5,716 bases of DNA, taken from positions 1 to 5,716 of the forward strand of contig JAITHG010000227.1 in the NCBI GenBank assembly GCA_031280075.1. Reading direction: 5' to 3'. Shown in pieces: positions 1-5,716 of the stretch. A program made the position numbers and the translations under genes. The number at the start of each line of letters is the position of its first letter. Positions within the stretch are counted from its first letter, which is position 1. The stretch is from Eubacteriales Family XIII. Incertae Sedis bacterium (lineage in GTDB: Bacteria; Bacillota_A; Clostridia; Peptostreptococcales; Anaerovoracaceae). The notes below the pieces were generated by a model. The model ran no database searches. It saw only the letters and a list, made by a program, of their open reading frames with translations, and was not told the origin of the DNA.

Positions 1-866
<866 letters not shown>

Positions 867-868
867 GT

Positions 869-879
869 CGGTGTCACCG
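869..879. repeat. Short perfect palindrome upstream of gyrA
   Basis: CGGTG-T-CACCG is an 11-bp inverted repeat with a single central base, located just 5' of the candidate -10 element and within the likely polymerase footprint. As DNA it could be a small operator half-site pair. As RNA a one-base loop is not possible and there is no T-run after it, so it is not a terminator. Matches of this length also arise by chance. Confidence 0.25.
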
Positions 880-883
880 GTAT

Positions 884-892
884 TGATATAAT
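884..892 (+). promoter_or_regulatory. Candidate extended -10 promoter for gyrA
   Basis: The sequence TGATATAAT contains a perfect TATAAT (887-892) preceded by the TGn extension at 884-886. It lies in an AT-rich stretch of an otherwise GC-rich window. At a 17-bp spacing the -35 position (864-869, TGAGTC) is poor, which fits an extended -10 promoter that does not need a good -35. The start of transcription would be near 898-900, leaving a leader of about 25 nt before gyrA. This is a sequence match only. gyrA could also be read from the gyrB transcript. Confidence 0.5.
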
Positions 893-906
893 AATGAAGA
901 GACAGT

Positions 907-912
907 AAGGAG
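907..912 (+). promoter_or_regulatory. Ribosome binding site of gyrA
   Basis: AAGGAG stands 12 nt before the ATG at 925. The spacing is a little long but no better start exists nearby. The next in-frame ATG (943) would be 30 nt away and would remove conserved-looking N-terminal residues. Confidence 0.7.
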
Positions 913-924
913 AAATACCCGCCT

Positions 925-3408
925 ATGGACCTGATAGATACAATGCGGCTGGAGCAGCACGAAATCCACGATGAGATGAAGAATTCCTACATCGACTACG
1001 CGATGAGCGTCATCGTGGGGCGTGCGCTGCCCGATGTCCGCGACGGGCTGAAGCCCGTGCACCGACGCATCCTTTACGGCATGATGGAACTGGGGCTGAC
1101 ACCCGACAAGGCGTTCAAGAAGAGCGCGCGTATCGTCGGGGACGTCATGGGCAAATACCACCCGCACGGCGACTCCTCCGTCTACGACGCGATGGTGCGC
1201 CTGGCGCAGGACTTCTCCATCCGCTGCCCCCTCGTGGACGGGCACGGCAACTTCGGTTCGGTCGATGGCGACAATGCTGCGGCGATGCGGTACACGGAGG
1301 CGCGCATGGCGCCGCTCGCGCTGCAGATGCTGCGCGAGATCGACAAGGACACCGTGGACTTCATGCCCAATTTTGACGGGGACGAGCAGGAGCCCGTCGT
1401 CCTGCCGGCGCGTTTCCCGAACCTGCTCGTGAACGGTTCGAACGGCATCGCGGTCGGCATGGCGACCTCCATCCCGCCGCACAACCTGACGGAGGTCATC
1501 GATGCCACCGTGCAGATGATAGACAACAGCGAGACGACGGTGGACGACCTGCTGAAGATCGTCAAGGGGCCTGACTTCCCGACGGGGGCTACCATCCTCG
1601 GGCGCAAGGGTGCACGGGAGGCGTACAAGACCGGCCGCGGCAGCGTGCTGGTGCGCGCCAAGACGGAGATCGAGGAGACAAAGAAAGGTCGTGCGCAGAT
1701 CGTCGTCACGGAGATCCCCTACCAAGTGAACAAGGCGCGCCTGCAGGAAAAGATCGCGGAGCTCGTCAAGGACAAGAAGATTGAAGGCATCTCCGAGGTG
1801 CGCGACGAGTCCAACCGCGAGGGCATGCGGCTCGTCATCGAGCTGAAGCGCGACGCGAACGCGCAGATCATCCTCAACCGCCTGTACAAACAGACACAGC
1901 TGCAGGACAGCTACAGCATGATCATGATCGCACTCGTGGATGGTGAGCCGAAGCTGCTCAACCTGCATGAGATGCTGTCGCACTACCTCGCCCACCAGAA
2001 GGAGGTGCTGACCCGCAGGACGCGCTTCGACCTCGACAAGGCGGAGGCGCGGGCGCACATCCTCGAAGGGCTTCTCGTCGCCCTGGACAACATCGACGAG
2101 GTCATCAAGACCATCCGCGAGAGCTACGACGATGCCAGGCAGCGGCTCATGGATCGCTTCGGGCTGTCCGAGGTGCAGTCGCAGGCCATCCTCGACATGC
2201 GGCTCGCCCGCCTGCAGGGGCTGGAGCGGGAGAAGATCGAGAAGGAGTACGCCGAGCTGATGGAGAAAATCGCCTATTACAAGGCGCTGCTCGCCGATGA
2301 GCAGAAGCTCATGGGCGTCGTCCGCGACGAGCTCATCGAGATCCGCGACAAGTACGGTGACAAGCGCCGCACGCAGATCTCCGCATCCGCGCAGGAGATC
2401 GAGGAGGAGGATCTCATCGACGAGCGCCAGGTCGCCGTCACGCTCACGCACCTGGGCTACATCAAACGCATGGACGTGGACGTGTTCCGCACACAGCGCA
2501 GGGGCGGCAAGGGCATCATCGGCGGAACGACGCGCGAGAACGATTTCATCCGGGATCTGATCATCACATCCACCCACGACAACCTAATGTTCTTTACAAA
2601 CATGGGCAAGGTGCATAAAATAAAGGCATACGAAATCCCGGAGGCGAACCGCAACGCCAGGGGGACGCCTGCGATCAACTTCCTCAGCCTGCTGCAGAGG
2701 GAGCGCATCTCGGCAGTGCTGCCCGTGAAGGAATTCGTGGACGACCGCTACCTGATCGCGGTGACGAAGAAGGGGACCATCAAGAAGACGCCGCTGTCGC
2801 AGTACGACACCAACCGCAAGGGCGGGCTGATCGCCATCAGCCTGAAAGACGGCGACGAGATGATCGGCATAAAGCAGACGAGCGGCACGAACATCGTCAT
2901 GATCGTGACGAAGAACGGCAAGAGCATCTCCTTCCACGAGAACGACGTGCGTCCGATGGGGCGGCAGGCGGTCGGTGTGCGTGCCATCAACCTCGACGAG
3001 GACGACGAAGTGGTCGCGATGGATCTTGCGGAGCAGGATGAGCAGCTGCTCGTCGTGACGAAGAATGGCTTTGGGAAGCGCACGCCCGTGGAGGACTACA
3101 AAGTCCAGGCACGCGGCGGCAAGGGTGTCTTGACCTATGACAAGGCGAAGTTCAAAAAGACGGGCGAGCTGATTGGGGCGACGGTCGTCAACGACGGGGA
3201 TGAGCTGCTGCTCATCAATTCGGACGGCATCATCATCCGCATTGGGTTTGCCGATGTGAAGCCGCTGGGACGCGCCACCCAGGGCGTGAAAATCATGAAG
3301 GTGGGTGAGGATGCGCAGATCATTGCGCTCGCCAAGGTCGTCGACGGCGCCGAAGGAGATGGCGACGAGGACGAGGACGAAACAGGCGGGGAGCTCGACG
3401 CGAACTAG
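925..3408 (+). CDS. gyrA: DNA gyrase subunit A
   Basis: This is the DNA breakage-reunion subunit of gyrase and forms the A2B2 enzyme with GyrB. At 827 residues it is full length for the family. The N-terminal winged-helix part carries [11 protein letters not shown] (residues 78-88). The two positions most often changed in quinolone resistance are wild type: Ser84 and Asp88, equivalent to E. coli Ser83 and Asp87. The catalytic tyrosine is Tyr123 in RYTEARM. A long coiled-coil and tower region fills roughly residues 360-490. The C-terminal beta-pinwheel starts near 500 and has the canonical GyrA box QRRGGKG at 524-530, which marks gyrase rather than topoisomerase IV. Degenerate blade repeats follow (RNARG, NRKGG, GRQAVG, ARGGKG, GRATQG), consistent with six blades. 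The protein ends in an acidic tail with DEDEDE at 814-819. It lies 58 bp after gyrB and 38 bp or less before the rsbV-like gene. Composition is uniform except for an AT-rich patch around 2581-2630. Confidence 0.98.
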   Translation: MDLIDTMRLEQHEIHDEMKNSYIDYAMSVIVGRALPDVRDGLKPVHRRILYGMMELGLTPDKAFKKSARIVGDVMGKYHPHGDSSVYDAMVRLAQDFSIRCPLVDGHGNFGSVDGDNAAAMRYTEARMAPLALQMLREIDKDTVDFMPNFDGDEQEPVVLPARFPNLLVNGSNGIAVGMATSIPPHNLTEVIDATVQMIDNSETTVDDLLKIVKGPDFPTGATILGRKGAREAYKTGRGSVLVRAKTEIEETKKGRAQIVVTEIPYQVNKARLQEKIAELVKDKKIEGISEVRDESNREGMRLVIELKRDANAQIILNRLYKQTQLQDSYSMIMIALVDGEPKLLNLHEMLSHYLAHQKEVLTRRTRFDLDKAEARAHILEGLLVALDNIDEVIKTIRESYDDARQRLMDRFGLSEVQSQAILDMRLARLQGLEREKIEKEYAELMEKIAYYKALLADEQKLMGVVRDELIEIRDKYGDKRRTQISASAQEIEEEDLIDERQVAVTLTHLGYIKRMDVDVFRTQRRGGKGIIGGTTRENDFIRDLIITSTHDNLMFFTNMGKVHKIKAYEIPEANRNARGTPAINFLSLLQRERISAVLPVKEFVDDRYLIAVTKKGTIKKTPLSQYDTNRKGGLIAISLKDGDEMIGIKQTSGTNIVMIVTKNGKSISFHENDVRPMGRQAVGVRAINLDEDDEVVAMDLAEQDEQLLVVTKNGFGKRTPVEDYKVQARGGKGVLTYDKAKFKKTGELIGATVVNDGDELLLINSDGIIIRIGFADVKPLGRATQGVKIMKVGEDAQIIALAKVVDGAEGDGDEDEDETGGELDAN
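2593..2621 (+). promoter_or_regulatory. Possible promoter inside gyrA
   Basis: TTTACA (2593-2598) and TAAAAT (2616-2621) are separated by exactly 17 bp, each one base from the housekeeping consensus. They sit in a 50-base patch (2581-2630) with 17 G or C, about 34%, far below the flanking coding sequence. In-frame codons here are AT-ending synonyms that gyrA otherwise avoids (CTA, ACA, ATA). A transcript would start near 2628 and read through the rest of gyrA into the sigma module about 820 bp downstream. This could be chance, because the encoded residues are part of a conserved pinwheel blade. Confidence 0.3.
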
Positions 3409-3420
3409 CCCGCCGCGGTA

Positions 3421-3438
3421 AAGGAGGGATGGTAGGAG
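3421..3438 (+). promoter_or_regulatory. Two tandem Shine-Dalgarno sequences before rsbV-like gene
   Basis: AAGGAGGG (3421-3428) abuts the ATG at 3429, so that ATG cannot use it. The same element stands 12 nt before the ATG at 3441. A second site, AGGAG (3434-3438), stands 8 nt before the ATG at 3447, the ideal distance. The arrangement argues against the longest reading (3429) and favours 3447, with 3441 as the alternative. Confidence 0.6.
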
Positions 3439-3446
3439 CAATGTCA

Positions 3447-3749
3447 ATGGCAATGAGCGGCTCGTATGACACGGGTCTGAATCAGTGGCTGTTCACCGTA
3501 TCCGGGGAGATCGACATCTCCAATGCGGAGCAGCTCAAGGAGCGGCTGGAGGCAGCATACCGCGAGCACGCCGCCGACCTGATGCTTGACATCACGGACT
3601 TGAATTACATCGACAGCACAGGGCTTGGTGCCGTCATCGGGATCTATGGAAAGATACGGGACGCAGGTCACAGGATCGTCCTGATCAACCCGAGGGAGAA
3701 CATCAAGAAGCTGCTGCGCATCACGAGCTTCGACAAAGTGCTGTGCTGA
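3447..3749 (+). CDS. rsbV: Anti-sigma factor antagonist (RsbV/SpoIIAA-like STAS protein)
   Basis: This is a small cytoplasmic STAS-domain protein. In partner-switching systems the unphosphorylated form binds the anti-sigma kinase and releases the sigma factor. From the ATG at 3447 it is 100 residues. Candidate starts at 3441 and 3429 would add 2 or 6 residues, and ribosome-site spacing decides for 3447. The diagnostic segment is YIDSTGLGAVIG, with the phosphoacceptor expected at Ser57 (3615-3617) after Asp56, matching the D-S-[ST]-G-L-G motif of RsbV and SpoIIAA. Earlier strands read FTVSGEIDISNAEQLKERL, typical of the fold. The protein ends at FDKVLC, where family members usually go on for another 10-15 residues, so the last helix appears to be missing. 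No simple frameshift is needed to explain this, as the next gene's ribosome site begins two bases after the stop. The next two genes confirm the module. RsbV fits better than SpoIIAA because the sigma factor is SigB-like. Confidence 0.92.
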   Translation: MAMSGSYDTGLNQWLFTVSGEIDISNAEQLKERLEAAYREHAADLMLDITDLNYIDSTGLGAVIGIYGKIRDAGHRIVLINPRENIKKLLRITSFDKVLC

Positions 3750-3750
3750 C

Positions 3751-3757
3751 AGGAGGG
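3751..3757 (+). promoter_or_regulatory. Strong ribosome binding site of rsbW-like gene
   Basis: AGGAGGG begins two bases after the rsbV-like stop codon and lies 8 nt before the ATG at 3766. It is the best match and spacing in the sigma module. Confidence 0.8.
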
Positions 3758-3765
3758 AAGACAAA

Positions 3766-4173
3766 ATGTCCGAAACGCTGAAGCTATCGGTGCCCTGCGA
3801 TGCCAGGTACGTGTCCACTGTACGGCTGGCCGTCTCATCGGTTGCGAGCCTCGCCGGTTTTGACATCGAGGCGATCGAAGACATCAAAATCGCCGTTTCC
3901 GAGGCGTGCACGAACATCATTTTGCACGGCGGGCTCGGTGAGAGTGCATATAACGTAATCTGTGCACTGGAAGACGGCGGCCTGGAGCTCGTCGTCGAGG
4001 ACGACGGCGTGGGCTTCGCCTATGAGGAGTACGAAAAGCCCAACTTGGAGGAACCGAGCGAAGGCGGGCTCGGGCTGTACATCATCCTGGCGCTGATGGA
4101 CGACGTGAAGGTGTCCAGCCAGGCGGGCGCGGGGACGAGCATCCGCATGAAGAAATTCCGTCCCGCGGGCTGA
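3766..4173 (+). CDS. rsbW: Anti-sigma factor / serine kinase (RsbW-like)
   Basis: This GHKL-fold kinase is expected both to bind and inhibit the sigma factor encoded next and to phosphorylate the RsbV-like protein encoded before it. It has 135 residues against about 160 in Bacillus subtilis RsbW. The N-box is IKIAVSEACTN (residues 40-50), with Glu46 and Asn50 as the likely catalytic and Mg-binding residues. The G1 box is EDDGVGF (78-84), a regular DxGxG. The G2 box is SEGGLGLYI (98-106). The stretch EAIEDIKIAVSEACTN and the segment SEGGLGLYIILALMDDV recall RsbW more closely than SpoIIAB. All ATP-binding motifs are intact, so it should be active. It starts 16 bp after the rsbV-like stop and ends 18 bp before the sigma start, and it is surely co-transcribed. 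The shorter length comes from a compact C-terminus, not an obvious break. Confidence 0.94.
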   Translation: MSETLKLSVPCDARYVSTVRLAVSSVASLAGFDIEAIEDIKIAVSEACTNIILHGGLGESAYNVICALEDGGLELVVEDDGVGFAYEEYEKPNLEEPSEGGLGLYIILALMDDVKVSSQAGAGTSIRMKKFRPAG

Positions 4174-4174
4174 C

Positions 4175-4180
4175 GGAGGG
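4175..4180 (+). promoter_or_regulatory. Ribosome binding site for the TTG start of the sigma gene
   Basis: GGAGGG lies 11 nt before TTG at 4192. The in-frame TGA at 4171-4173 blocks any upstream start, and the first in-frame ATG lies well inside region 2. TTG is therefore the only reasonable start. Confidence 0.7.
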
Positions 4181-4191
4181 GGGCTCTACCT

Positions 4192-5716
<1,525 letters not shown>

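Noticed and set aside
874..2577. A 567-codon open frame on the minus strand opposite gyrA
   Set aside because: It lies opposite a clear gyrA, its translation is rich in Leu, Val, Asp, His and Arg without a recognisable domain, and long antisense frames are expected where GC-ending codons exclude stops in the aligned reverse frame. No ribosome site supports it.
3409..3446. SigB-type promoter (GTTT...GGGTA) for autoregulation before the rsbV-like gene
   Set aside because: I looked for the pair upstream of the module and found neither element at a suitable distance. The only GGGTAT noticed is at the very end of the window inside trpS, with no good partner.
2584..3453. A 289-codon minus-strand frame opposite the gyrA 3' end
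   Set aside because: Same codon-phase artefact. Translation shows only compositional bias and it overlaps conserved pinwheel blades on the + strand.
3741..3766. Frameshift fusing the rsbV-like and rsbW-like genes
   Set aside because: The frame after the stop is open into the next gene, but a strong ribosome site with ideal spacing and an ATG sits exactly there. Separate proteins are the family norm.

Overview
The window is a GC-rich, gene-dense, single-strand block of six genes, all on the + strand, with almost no spacer DNA: gyrB (3' part), gyrA, an anti-anti-sigma factor (rsbV-like), an anti-sigma kinase (rsbW-like), a SigB-type sigma factor, and trpS (5' part, running off the end). Strong AGGAGG-type ribosome sites, a Bacillota-type RsbV/RsbW/SigB partner-switching module and the gyrB-gyrA order suggest a GC-rich member of the Bacillota. 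A Selenomonas-like Negativicute is my best guess. That placement is inference from composition and gene families, not from a marker I can test here.

Layout. 1-866 is the C-terminal half of GyrB (TOPRIM and tail). 867-924 is the longest gap (58 bp). It is AT-rich and holds an extended -10 promoter candidate, a small palindrome and the gyrA ribosome site. 925-3408 is a complete GyrA with catalytic Tyr, intact quinolone-region residues, GyrA box and acidic tail. 3409-3446 is a short spacer with two Shine-Dalgarno sequences. About 3447-3749, 3766-4173 and 4192-4956 encode the three-gene sigma module, with spacers of 16 and 18 bp. The sigma factor starts with TTG, and its stop overlaps the GTG start of trpS in a GTGA. 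trpS continues to the window end with both class I synthetase signatures. No stretch over 300 bp lacks a gene. I see no tRNA, rRNA, CRISPR, insertion sequence, attachment site or convincing rho-independent terminator.

How the genes work together. GyrB and GyrA form the A2B2 gyrase. In the sigma module, unphosphorylated RsbV should bind RsbW and free the sigma factor. RsbW should phosphorylate RsbV and otherwise hold the sigma. No PP2C phosphatase or sensor (RsbU, RsbP, RsbX, stressosome) lies in the window, so the input must come from elsewhere. The tight spacing suggests that gyrA, the sigma module and trpS can share a transcript. This places a stress-type switch between two housekeeping functions, DNA supercoiling and tryptophan charging.

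Nothing here is a clearly new system. The points most worth a second look are the gene arrangement, a promoter-like sequence inside gyrA in an AT-rich patch, the TTG start of the sigma gene, and the short C-terminus of the RsbV-like protein.
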